DNA of 30,185 bases, from IMG/VR virus record IMGVR_UViG_3300031521_000274, positions 1 through 30,185 of that record. The stretch is one strand, 5' to 3'. The translations under genes and the position numbers were made by a program. Every line of letters begins with the position of its first letter. Within the stretch, counting starts at the first letter, position 1. The notes under the pieces are model-generated. The model saw only the letters and a program-made list of their open reading frames with translations. It was not told where the DNA came from and made no database searches. Of this stretch, positions 1-6,690 are shown piece after piece. The DNA is from a virus.

Positions 1-68
1 GTACATCGTCTGACACAGACCCATCATGGATGATCGACGGAGACTATCGAGACATTGTGGTGCCATAA
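1..68 (+). CDS. C-terminal end of an upstream gene (partial)
   Basis: An open frame enters from the left edge. Its codons from position 3 read TSSDTDPSWMIDGDYRDIVVP and end at TAA 66-68. The codons look normal for this phage. The tail is too short to assign. From context (tail fibres follow directly) it is probably the end of another minor tail protein. Its stop overlaps the ATG at 68 in a TAATG junction, so the two genes may be translationally coupled. Confidence 0.6.
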   Translation, partial: TSSDTDPSWMIDGDYRDIVVP

Positions 69-1216
69 TGGCATACTATGAAAGATGGATTGCGTCAAGT
101 GGGCAGCTTTTAAGACCGGGAAGGTTGAGCAGATCGCTCTCTTCCAGATCATCACTCATCTATGGAACATATAAGCCTTCCGTAGCTACCGCTGGTACAT
201 TGACTCCACGAGCAGACCTTTTGGACGGCACACACAACTATAACTCTCCAAGCACAGTGTCTGTGACCATTGCTGACGGAGCAGTCATCACCAGCAAGGT
301 AATCTACGGCAAGGTCACGCACGCAGGCTCAGCGCTTATCACTGACTGTATTCTTATGGGAAGTCCCAATGCCCTTACGTCAGGAAATGACGCGGTAGTC
401 CTTTGTACCAACACCCGAACAGGTATTGCAGTTTACAAGGACTGCGAAGTATTCCCACAGGTAGAATCACCGGGACGAAACTGTTTCCTTGGTTGGCAGT
501 ATGAGGCAGAAAGAGTTTGGGGGCACGGTGGAGAGGATATCTTCGGAGTCTACAACACTACAGCCGCAGCAAACAATGTAAAGATCAAGGGATGCCTGAT
601 TGAGGATATGGCGTATTCCTATCCTGACAGGGATCACGCTGACGGTTCTCACTCTGACGGTATTCAGGTTCAGGGCGGTACGAATACAGACATTATCGGT
701 AATGCCATTTGGGGAACTGCTCACTACATGTTGGGTTCGAGTACCTATTACAATGTTGCCGGAAACAATGTCAATGACTTGGGAGACTGGACTTTGCTCA
801 AGTCCCCAGCACAAAACCCCGGTGCAGGATTGATTCTTTCATGGGCATCAGCCAGTGGTGTTGTTGCACCAGTAGACTCTACCGTTGTTGTTGATAGCAA
901 CTACTTCCACCACACCAAGGCCCAGCTATTGATCAAGAACACAGCTAACAACTTTGTGTGCACGAACAACAAGTTCTCTACTACGTATGCACCAGTAGCA
1001 AACGTTAATGGTACCGTCCATAACTCAGTAGCGCTTAACTTCACCCACAATCCATACTGGATTCGCTTTGACAACATTGTCACTTCTGGAAATGTCTCAG
1101 GACTTACTTCTGGTGGAGCAATCGTTAATACGACAAACAAGTGGATGGATGGTGGGTCAAGTGGAACAGCCTTGACTTCCCCTCGTGCAAGCGGTATTCA
1201 GAACGATGGAACGTAA
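68..1216 (+). CDS. Tail fibre/spike with right-handed beta-helix (pectate-lyase-like)
   Basis: About 382 residues if translated from ATG 68. The middle has the short, Asn- and Gly-rich strand repeats of parallel beta-helix proteins, with an HADGSHSDGIQVQGG segment (roughly residues 190-205) like the H-x-D-G-I-Q turn of pectate-lyase-fold phage proteins. Such proteins bind or cleave cell-surface polysaccharide; no catalytic set can be confirmed here. The stop is followed at 10 nt by the next minor tail gene. The start is uncertain. ATG 68 overlaps the upstream stop (TAATG) and has only a weak GGTG as ribosome binding site. The first 35 residues (Arg/Ser-rich, AGA codons) look less natural than another frame over the same DNA. 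The confident coding part begins near the YGTYKPS segment at about 161. A broken or shifted N terminus is possible. Confidence 0.75.
   Translation: MAYYERWIASSGQLLRPGRLSRSLSSRSSLIYGTYKPSVATAGTLTPRADLLDGTHNYNSPSTVSVTIADGAVITSKVIYGKVTHAGSALITDCILMGSPNALTSGNDAVVLCTNTRTGIAVYKDCEVFPQVESPGRNCFLGWQYEAERVWGHGGEDIFGVYNTTAAANNVKIKGCLIEDMAYSYPDRDHADGSHSDGIQVQGGTNTDIIGNAIWGTAHYMLGSSTYYNVAGNNVNDLGDWTLLKSPAQNPGAGLILSWASASGVVAPVDSTVVVDSNYFHHTKAQLLIKNTANNFVCTNNKFSTTYAPVANVNGTVHNSVALNFTHNPYWIRFDNIVTSGNVSGLTSGGAIVNTTNKWMDGGSSGTALTSPRASGIQNDGT
85..174 (+). CDS. Possible 29-codon ORF overlapping the fibre gene start
   Basis: In a different frame from the fibre gene, ATG 85 opens a 29-residue frame that starts MDCVKWAAFKTGKVEQ and stops at TAA 172-174. 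Its codons (AAG for every lysine, GTC, ATC, CAG) fit the phage's usage better than the fibre frame over the same bases. No good ribosome binding site precedes it (only GAAAG directly adjacent). It could be a real mini-gene, the true N terminus of the fibre separated by a frameshift near 170, or chance. I do not recognise the peptide. Confidence 0.2.
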   Translation: MDCVKWAAFKTGKVEQIALFQIITHLWNI

Positions 1217-1225
1217 GGAATATAG

Positions 1226-2236
1226 ATGACAGTTCTTAAGACTCTTGCAGCTACCGGAGCACAAGCCGACAACACAGTAGTCTCCGCTACCCTTGTACCG
1301 GGATTCAGTGCGACAGGCTTCTCTATTGGTTCTGGAAACGCATTCACGTTCCAGTCTTCCGTAGCAACAGGTTTTGGAATGACATACGGTTACCGCATGA
1401 ATCAGGCGGCAGCCAACCAGATCACAACCTATATCGACTTGGCGTCACCCGAAACTGGTATCTTCGCTTGGAGAGAATATTTCAGGTATCAAAACACCCC
1501 CGTCAATACCGTTGTCCGTAGGTTCTATCCAGACTCTACGCACGCAGTAAATGCTGGCTCAATGACAATCACCAGTACAAACAGGATGCAGTTTGTGGAG
1601 GGTGGAGCAGGAACTCCCTTAAGCGTAACCTCTACGGGTACAGCAATGACGCCGGGATCATACTATGCAGGTATGGGAAAGATTGACCTCGCTGCAAACA
1701 CATTCACCTATACTCTTTACCCTCTTGCTTCTGCAACTCAAGTATTCACCATCACTGGAACGCTTGGCGCAGATATGGCAGCAGCTACTGGACTTCAATC
1801 AATGCGTGTTGGTATCAATACAGCAACAAGCGGTATTGGAAACTATGAACTTGGTGGAGATACAGCCGTTGGTAATGGTGGCTTCCTTCCACGTACAGAC
1901 ATTTCTAATGTTTTGCCGGTAGCTGGTGCTGGTGCCGATGTTACCGTAGAAGGTGGTAGGCCATTTACATTAACGGGTACGGCTACAGACGCAGATGGAA
2001 CGGTAGCCTCAGTAGAATGGAAGCGTGGAGCAACAGTTATTGGAACAAGCAATACGCTGAACCTTACTGCCCCACTATTGCTAACACAAACTACAGATAC
2101 TTTGACATTCACGGCGACAGACAATCTTGGTGGAGTTAGCACGGCAGACACAATCGTTGTGACATACCTTCCAGCAATGCGAAGACTCAAGCTTGGTGGA
2201 GTCATTGTTCCCGTAATGAGTAAGTCGGTTGGATAA
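1226..2236 (+). CDS. Minor tail protein with C-terminal Ig/PKD-like domain
   Basis: 336 residues. The start ATG follows TAAGGAA (1214-1220) by 5 nt. The N-terminal two-thirds is rich in beta strands with Gly/Thr/Ala turns and resembles a concanavalin/LamG-like jelly roll (WREYFRYQNTP and YYAGMGKIDLAANTF segments). From about residue 230 there is a PKD/Ig-like domain: VTVEGGRPFTLTGTATDADG, then VASVEWKRGATVIG, then a strand ending TDNLGGVSTADTIVV. Such domains are common on phage tail surfaces and bind carbohydrate weakly or act as spacers. It lies between the beta-helix protein and a fibre-like protein, so it probably belongs to the tail tip. The exact role is not recognised. Confidence 0.75.
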   Translation: MTVLKTLAATGAQADNTVVSATLVPGFSATGFSIGSGNAFTFQSSVATGFGMTYGYRMNQAAANQITTYIDLASPETGIFAWREYFRYQNTPVNTVVRRFYPDSTHAVNAGSMTITSTNRMQFVEGGAGTPLSVTSTGTAMTPGSYYAGMGKIDLAANTFTYTLYPLASATQVFTITGTLGADMAAATGLQSMRVGINTATSGIGNYELGGDTAVGNGGFLPRTDISNVLPVAGAGADVTVEGGRPFTLTGTATDADGTVASVEWKRGATVIGTSNTLNLTAPLLLTQTTDTLTFTATDNLGGVSTADTIVVTYLPAMRRLKLGGVIVPVMSKSVG

Positions 2237-2243
2237 TGTCCCA

Positions 2244-2252
2244 TGATACAAT
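2244..2252 (+). promoter_or_regulatory. Extended -10 promoter-like element TGATACAAT
   Basis: TGA plus TACAAT lies in the 39-bp gap before the gene at 2276. No -35 hexamer is seen at 16-18 bp. Transcription would begin near 2259, giving a leader of about 17 nt that contains the AAGGAAGG ribosome binding site (2265-2272). The 8-bp palindrome ATTGCAAT (2251-2258) overlaps the end of the element. It is one of eight matches to TGNTAYAMT in the window's gaps. Confidence 0.5.
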
Positions 2253-2275
2253 TGCAATGAACCGAAGGAAGGTAA

Positions 2276-3280
2276 ATGCCTAGCCCAATTTTGCCCAACA
2301 TGACTGATCTTGCTAATATCAGGACAACTCTTAATGGCCTGTATTACGGTCAGGACGTTGCTACGGAAACACCATCGCAAGGACTTGCGAAGGAACTGAC
2401 TGATATCAGGACAAACGTATCGACAGTTGAGACAACTCTAGGAAACCGTAAGCCACCCAAGATTGTTGCACAGGCAACTGATCCCGGTACTCCAAACACC
2501 GCAGACTCTATTGGTGGATTGTGGATTGACACTTCCGGTTCTGTTGTTGATCCAACGACTACCCTCGCAAAGTATTGGGATTCCAACACAAATGCTTGGG
2601 TAACTTTGAGCGGCAAGGTAAGACAAGACCTCGCGTACACATGGACAGCCGCACACGTATTCAAGTCAACACTCAACTACTTTGCAGATGCAACAGCGAG
2701 GGATGCAGCCATTACAGCACCCGTTATTGGTCAATTTGCTGTCGTTGGAAACAGGGTACAGGTCCGTGGAGCATCGTCATGGCTCAGCGTAACTCCACCA
2801 GCAGCAGGAGCTTCTGGACAAGCCCTAGTTAAGCTTAGTAGTACAGACTTTGATCTAGGATGGGCTAACGTAGTCACTCCTACAGGATCACACACCTTGA
2901 GTGGTACCAACTCGTTCACGGGTAATACGTCGTTCGCTCTAAAGGTGAACATGGCAACAGGACTCGACGTAGTTGGCACAACAGACCTTGACACCTTGAA
3001 CGTGTCCCTGAACTCTGCTCTGTCAGGATCGTTGTCTGTCGGAACAACTCTTTCTGTATCAGGAGCAGCAACATTGAGTGCTGCCTTGACAGTGGCAGGA
3101 CTGTTGACTTCTAACGGTGCGCTCACGGTGGCAGGCATCTCTACCCTTAACGGTAAGACCATTGTTCCCAACTCTGCTACAGTCAGAGACACTGGGTTCT
3201 TCTTTGCAGGCAAGCGCTTCTGGGTGTCTCCAACCCAGCCAACAACAGCAGTTGCGGGCGACCTTTGGATTCAAGCCTGA
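2276..3280 (+). CDS. Repeat-rich tail fibre/minor tail protein
   Basis: 334 residues. ATG is preceded by AAGGAAGG (2265-2272). Residues 1-55 look helical and may form a trimerisation coil (DLANIRTTLNGLYYG). Next comes a GGLWIDTSG motif (about residues 81-89), a small beta unit common in phage fibres. Residues about 205-305 are a low-complexity Ser/Thr/Ala/Leu-Val array of short repeats (SVSGAATLSAALTVAGLL type) expected to form a fibrous beta-helix or triple-stranded shaft. The protein ends in GDLWIQA, a second copy of the LWI unit that stops directly after its first strand. The likely role is host attachment. It is the last gene before the promoter of the ribonucleotide reductase. Confidence 0.75.
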   Translation: MPSPILPNMTDLANIRTTLNGLYYGQDVATETPSQGLAKELTDIRTNVSTVETTLGNRKPPKIVAQATDPGTPNTADSIGGLWIDTSGSVVDPTTTLAKYWDSNTNAWVTLSGKVRQDLAYTWTAAHVFKSTLNYFADATARDAAITAPVIGQFAVVGNRVQVRGASSWLSVTPPAAGASGQALVKLSSTDFDLGWANVVTPTGSHTLSGTNSFTGNTSFALKVNMATGLDVVGTTDLDTLNVSLNSALSGSLSVGTTLSVSGAATLSAALTVAGLLTSNGALTVAGISTLNGKTIVPNSATVRDTGFFFAGKRFWVSPTQPTTAVAGDLWIQA

Positions 3281-3281
3281 C

Positions 3282-3310
3282 TTGCGGAAGCCTACAAACG
3301 GTGCTATACT
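3282..3310 (+). promoter_or_regulatory. Sigma70/HrdB-type promoter of the reductase gene
   Basis: TTGCGG (3282-3287) and TATACT (3305-3310) are separated by exactly 17 bp, and TGC directly before TATACT makes it also an extended -10. This is the only gap element with a recognisable -35 box, so it is the best promoter in the window. Transcription should start near 3317, a few bases before the hairpin at 3322. It gives the reductase its own transcript, independent of the upstream fibre genes. Confidence 0.7.
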
Positions 3311-3321
3311 CGTAGAACACA

Positions 3322-3339
3322 GGGACTCTTCGGAGTCCC
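3322..3339 (+). promoter_or_regulatory. UUCG-capped hairpin in the reductase leader
   Basis: GGGACTC-TTCG-GAGTCCC is a perfect 7-bp stem closed by the very stable C(UUCG)G tetraloop. It begins about 5 nt after the predicted start of transcription from the promoter at 3282-3310. The sequence after it (ATGTTTGTC) has no U-tract, so intrinsic termination is unlikely. A 5' mRNA-stabilising cap or translational control are the more likely roles. The ribosome binding site AGGGG (3353-3357) is outside the stem, 3 nt from the ATG. Confidence 0.6.
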
Positions 3340-3360
3340 ATGTTTGTCAGTTAGGGGAAA

Positions 3361-5292
3361 ATGAGCATAATTACGGAGAGCGGAACTCTCAAGAATAGCT
3401 ATTCAAGTTTTATCGCAACAAGTCGCTACGCACGATGGATTGAATCCAAGGGACGCAGGGAGACTTGGCAGGAAACTGTTACTCGCTACGTTGATTACAT
3501 GCGTAGCCACTCAACACTATCATTCAGTGATCCCATCTTTGATGAGATTTTTGAAGCAATCCTGAACCATGAAATCATGCCTTCGATGCGTGCGCTCATG
3601 ACAGCAGGGCCAGCACTTGAACGTGACAACATCGCAGGCTACAACTGTAGCTTCATCGGTGTTGACAACCTACGTGCGTTTGACGAAACGGTATACATCT
3701 TGATGAATGGTACCGGCGTAGGATTCAGTGTGGAAGAGAAGTACACAAGCAAGCTCCCAATCATCGCAGACGAATTCTTCGACACGAACACCACGATTGT
3801 CGTTGAGGATTCCAAGCTTGGTTGGGCAAAGTCATATAAGGAACTTCTAAGCTTGCTCGTCACTGGACAAGTCCCAAAGTGGGACACAACAAAGGTTCGT
3901 CCAGCAGGCGCAAGGCTCAAGACATTCGGTGGTCGTGCATCAGGTCCAGAGCCATTGGAGAACCTATTCGAGTTCTCTGTAGAGATGTTCAAGAAGGCAG
4001 CAGGCCGTAGGCTCAAGCCGATTGAAGCACACGACCTTATGACCAAGATCGCAGAAATCGTTGTTGTGGGTGGCGTTCGTCGTTCCGCATTGATTTCCCT
4101 TTCCGATCTAGACGATTACTCAATGGCTACAGCAAAGTCTGGTAGCTGGTGGGAAATGTTTGGTCACCGCGCACTTGCCAATAACTCAGCGGTATACAAT
4201 GGCAAGCCAAATACAAGTCAATTTTTGACAGAATGGAAGAACCTATATGACTCCAAGAGTGGTGAAAGAGGTATTTTCAACCTTGAGTCAGTCCGTAAGC
4301 ATGTTGATTCATTCGGCAGGCGAGACTCGACAAAGATCGCAGGAACAAACCCATGCGGAGAGATTCTACTTCGCTCAAACCAGTTCTGTAATCTAACAGA
4401 AGTTGTTATCCGTGAGGATGACGACACCAAGAGTATTCTTCGCAAGGTTCGCCTCGCAACAATCCTCGGTACATGGCAGTCAAGCTTGACAGACTTCAAG
4501 TACATCCGTAAGATTTGGAAGACCAATTCTGAGGAAGAGCGCCTTCTTGGTGTTTCCTTTACTGGCATCTTCGGTAACACATTTATGTCTACCCCAAGCG
4601 CAGAGCTTGCAGACTTCCTTGATGTTGCTAGGGAATACTCAGTATCTGTGAATGCAGATTGGGCTGTGTCATTCGGCATCAACCCTTCCACAGCAATCAC
4701 ATGCGTAAAGCCAAGCGGTACAGTAAGCCAGCTAACAGGAGTTTCCAGCGGTATTCATCCATGGTACTCACCTTACTACTTGCGTACCGTTAGAGCAGAC
4801 AACAAAGACCCACTTACCAAGCTCATGAAGGACGAGGGCATCCCTTGGGAACCTGACGTGATGAAGCCAGATGCCACAACGGTATTCTACTTCCCAACCA
4901 AGGCTCCCGAAGGCGTCAAGTATACAAATGACTTGACAGCAATCGAGCACCTTGAAATCTGGAAGCTTTACCGTGAGCACTGGACAGAACACAATCCTTC
5001 TGTGACAATCAATGTCAGGGAAGATGAATGGACTGGCGTTGGTGCTTGGGTATTCGACAACTTCAATCATATCGGTGGAGTTTCATTCCTACCAGCTTCT
5101 GAACATTCATACAAGCAGGCTCCATATCAGGAAGTCTCCAAGGATGAATATGAAGCTTGGCTAGAGAAGATGCCTTCCTCTGTAAACTGGGGATTGCTTC
5201 CATTGTATGAGCTAGAAGATGGCACAACGGGAACTCAGGAATTGGCTTGTATGGCTGGCGCTTGTGACGTAGCCGACCTAGTATCAGCCTGA
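3361..5292 (+). CDS. nrdJ: Adenosylcobalamin-dependent (class II) ribonucleoside-triphosphate reductase
   Basis: 643 residues. It reduces ribonucleoside triphosphates to deoxy forms in the cytoplasm, feeding phage DNA synthesis, using coenzyme B12 to make the active-site thiyl radical. All five cysteines of the Lactobacillus leichmannii enzyme can be matched: C96 (AGYNCSF), radical C332 in NPCGE, C343 in FCNLTEV (11 residues later, as in C408/C419), and the C-terminal pair C630-xxxx-C635 (ACMAGAC) that re-reduces the site. GTGVGFS (about 118) and TCVKPSGTVSQLTG (about 448) are further family motifs. It is about 95 residues shorter than the 739-residue relative, mostly between C96 and C332. 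That is the part which holds the effector-binding insert in the relative, so allosteric control may be reduced. It has its own promoter and interrupts a run of tail genes. No partner thioredoxin or NrdH is in the window. Confidence 0.93.
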   Translation: MSIITESGTLKNSYSSFIATSRYARWIESKGRRETWQETVTRYVDYMRSHSTLSFSDPIFDEIFEAILNHEIMPSMRALMTAGPALERDNIAGYNCSFIGVDNLRAFDETVYILMNGTGVGFSVEEKYTSKLPIIADEFFDTNTTIVVEDSKLGWAKSYKELLSLLVTGQVPKWDTTKVRPAGARLKTFGGRASGPEPLENLFEFSVEMFKKAAGRRLKPIEAHDLMTKIAEIVVVGGVRRSALISLSDLDDYSMATAKSGSWWEMFGHRALANNSAVYNGKPNTSQFLTEWKNLYDSKSGERGIFNLESVRKHVDSFGRRDSTKIAGTNPCGEILLRSNQFCNLTEVVIREDDDTKSILRKVRLATILGTWQSSLTDFKYIRKIWKTNSEEERLLGVSFTGIFGNTFMSTPSAELADFLDVAREYSVSVNADWAVSFGINPSTAITCVKPSGTVSQLTGVSSGIHPWYSPYYLRTVRADNKDPLTKLMKDEGIPWEPDVMKPDATTVFYFPTKAPEGVKYTNDLTAIEHLEIWKLYREHWTEHNPSVTINVREDEWTGVGAWVFDNFNHIGGVSFLPASEHSYKQAPYQEVSKDEYEAWLEKMPSSVNWGLLPLYELEDGTTGTQELACMAGACDVADLVSA

Positions 5293-5298
5293 TATACT
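5290..5298 (+). promoter_or_regulatory. Extended -10 element TGATATACT, predicted leaderless promoter
   Basis: The reductase stop codon TGA (5290-5292) supplies the TG of the extended -10, and TATACT follows at 5293-5298. The next gene's GTG start is at 5305, six bases after the element, exactly where transcription should start. The intervening TGTCTGT... has no ribosome binding site. No -35 box is seen. TATCA-GCC-TGATA (5284-5296) forms a small dyad over the element. Confidence 0.55.
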
Positions 5299-5304
5299 GT
5301 CTGT

Positions 5305-6690
5305 GTGGGCAGTTTATATTCAGATAGAGTTTATGGCGAACATCCAATCGGTCTGTGGTCTTTCAGCGAAGGTATCAATTACCTGACGTTGTTGGACCCA
5401 GCCGATGAGGATGTAACTACTTGGGCAGGGTCTTCCGTTGCGAAGTACATTGCTTTTGTTCGTGACCGCATTCCTTCATTCCCCGGCATTGGTGATTCTT
5501 ACCAAGTGTCGGGGACTGCCACATCTAATTACCTTGAAGTGCATAAGCACGGAATTCTAGACCCTACTACATTCGCTCACGTCGGTTCATTCGACGTGGG
5601 CTTTTGGGGTTTCTATTCGGGTCCATTCAGCTACTTTGAGGTAGTTCCTATTGACGCAGATGGAAACATTCCCCAGATTGGCGTTGACGAACTCGCAGCC
5701 CCAACCTATTACGTTCCCTCAATTATCCTTGCAAACCCTGATGCATGGACACCAATCATTGCAACGTTCGCAGAACCACAACCGGGTTATGAATCAGTGT
5801 TCGGTGTGAGGATCAGAGCATATTACCCTGACACTCTCGCTCACACATTCCTTATTGGAGGTATTGCATCGGGGCAGCTAATGGGTTCCAAGATGCTTTC
5901 TGAAAACGGTATGCAGCAGTTCAAGCCACCAGTAAGTTCAGGACTGCAATACTTTGATATCAGCAGCGTTGTTGGAATCAATGAGTATGGCTTTGGAATG
6001 GACACGGCATATGCGGTTGTTGATACCAATAAGCTTCTGGCAAATAGCCGAGGTATTCCAATGGTCTATGGTGACAGTTCTTCTGTACATCTAACTCCCA
6101 GCACACTACCTTCCATTGTGTTCCCCGGTAAGGGATGCTTCAATGAGTCTGGCAGGAACAGGGAACTCACATTAGAGCTTTGGTTGCGCATTAAGAACTC
6201 TTCGCACATTGAGACAAGAATCCTCGGTCCACTAGGATCAAGTGATGGATTGTGGATTTCGGACAACGCTCTTGTTCTTGTTGTTGGGGAGCATATCGCA
6301 TCGTACGACACGAGGGACTTGTTCGCCCCCAAGCTTGTCCAGATTGTTTTTGTCCAGTCAGGTGTAGCGTTGGTTGTCGATGGTACTGAGGTAGCGAAGG
6401 TTCCGTACAACGGTGGTTTCCCGAACAACTATAACCACAACGCAGACTGGATCGGCTTGTTCATGGACCCAGACCTAGACCTCTTCGAGATTGGTCCTGT
6501 TGCTGTCTATCCATACCAAGTATCATCCTTGATGACCAAGCGCAGGTACGTCTGGGGTCAGGGCGTGCGCAACATTGGAACTGGGGACTTGGCAAGCTTC
6601 CAAATGTCTACAGCGGTATACAACAATACTGCCAACATTCCGATCACCCAAGTCTTCGATCCATCCATAGTAGGAGAAGGAATTGATTAG
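5305..6690 (+). CDS. Minor tail protein, LamG/concanavalin-like
   Basis: 461 residues. It opens with YSDRVYGEHPIGLWSFSEG, the short N-terminal signature (position-ADxPxxYWrLdE type) common at the start of LamG-type phage tail proteins. A second jelly-roll region follows at about residues 285-410 (ELTLELWLRIKNSS, LVQIVFVQSGVALVVDGTEVA, IGLFMDPDLDLFEIGPVAVYP), typical of laminin-G/concanavalin folds that display or bind sugars. The start is forced. The frame is closed by the reductase stop at 5290 and the only start codon before the conserved segment is GTG 5305, which has no ribosome binding site and lies just after a -10 element. It overlaps the next gene by 8 nt and is in the same frame as the reductase. 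Probable tail-tip or fibre component. Confidence 0.75.
   Translation: MGSLYSDRVYGEHPIGLWSFSEGINYLTLLDPADEDVTTWAGSSVAKYIAFVRDRIPSFPGIGDSYQVSGTATSNYLEVHKHGILDPTTFAHVGSFDVGFWGFYSGPFSYFEVVPIDADGNIPQIGVDELAAPTYYVPSIILANPDAWTPIIATFAEPQPGYESVFGVRIRAYYPDTLAHTFLIGGIASGQLMGSKMLSENGMQQFKPPVSSGLQYFDISSVVGINEYGFGMDTAYAVVDTNKLLANSRGIPMVYGDSSSVHLTPSTLPSIVFPGKGCFNESGRNRELTLELWLRIKNSSHIETRILGPLGSSDGLWISDNALVLVVGEHIASYDTRDLFAPKLVQIVFVQSGVALVVDGTEVAKVPYNGGFPNNYNHNADWIGLFMDPDLDLFEIGPVAVYPYQVSSLMTKRRYVWGQGVRNIGTGDLASFQMSTAVYNNTANIPITQVFDPSIVGEGID

Noticed and set aside
3322-3345. Hairpin as an intrinsic terminator of the fibre transcript
   Set aside because: No U-tract follows, and it lies just downstream of the best promoter in the window, so it would block the reductase mRNA.
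3639-4046. 135-codon reverse-strand frame inside the reductase
   Set aside because: The + strand carries conserved reductase motifs over the same bases; the antisense protein resembles nothing.
4354-4389. Intein or intron in the reductase active-site region
   Set aside because: NPCGE to FCN spacing is the family's 11 residues and the frame is continuous, so nothing is inserted.
5290-5307. Stop-codon read-through from the reductase into the LamG tail gene (same frame)
   Set aside because: Only four codons separate TGA from GTG, but the catalytic C-terminal cysteines need a free tail and a -10 element explains the start better.
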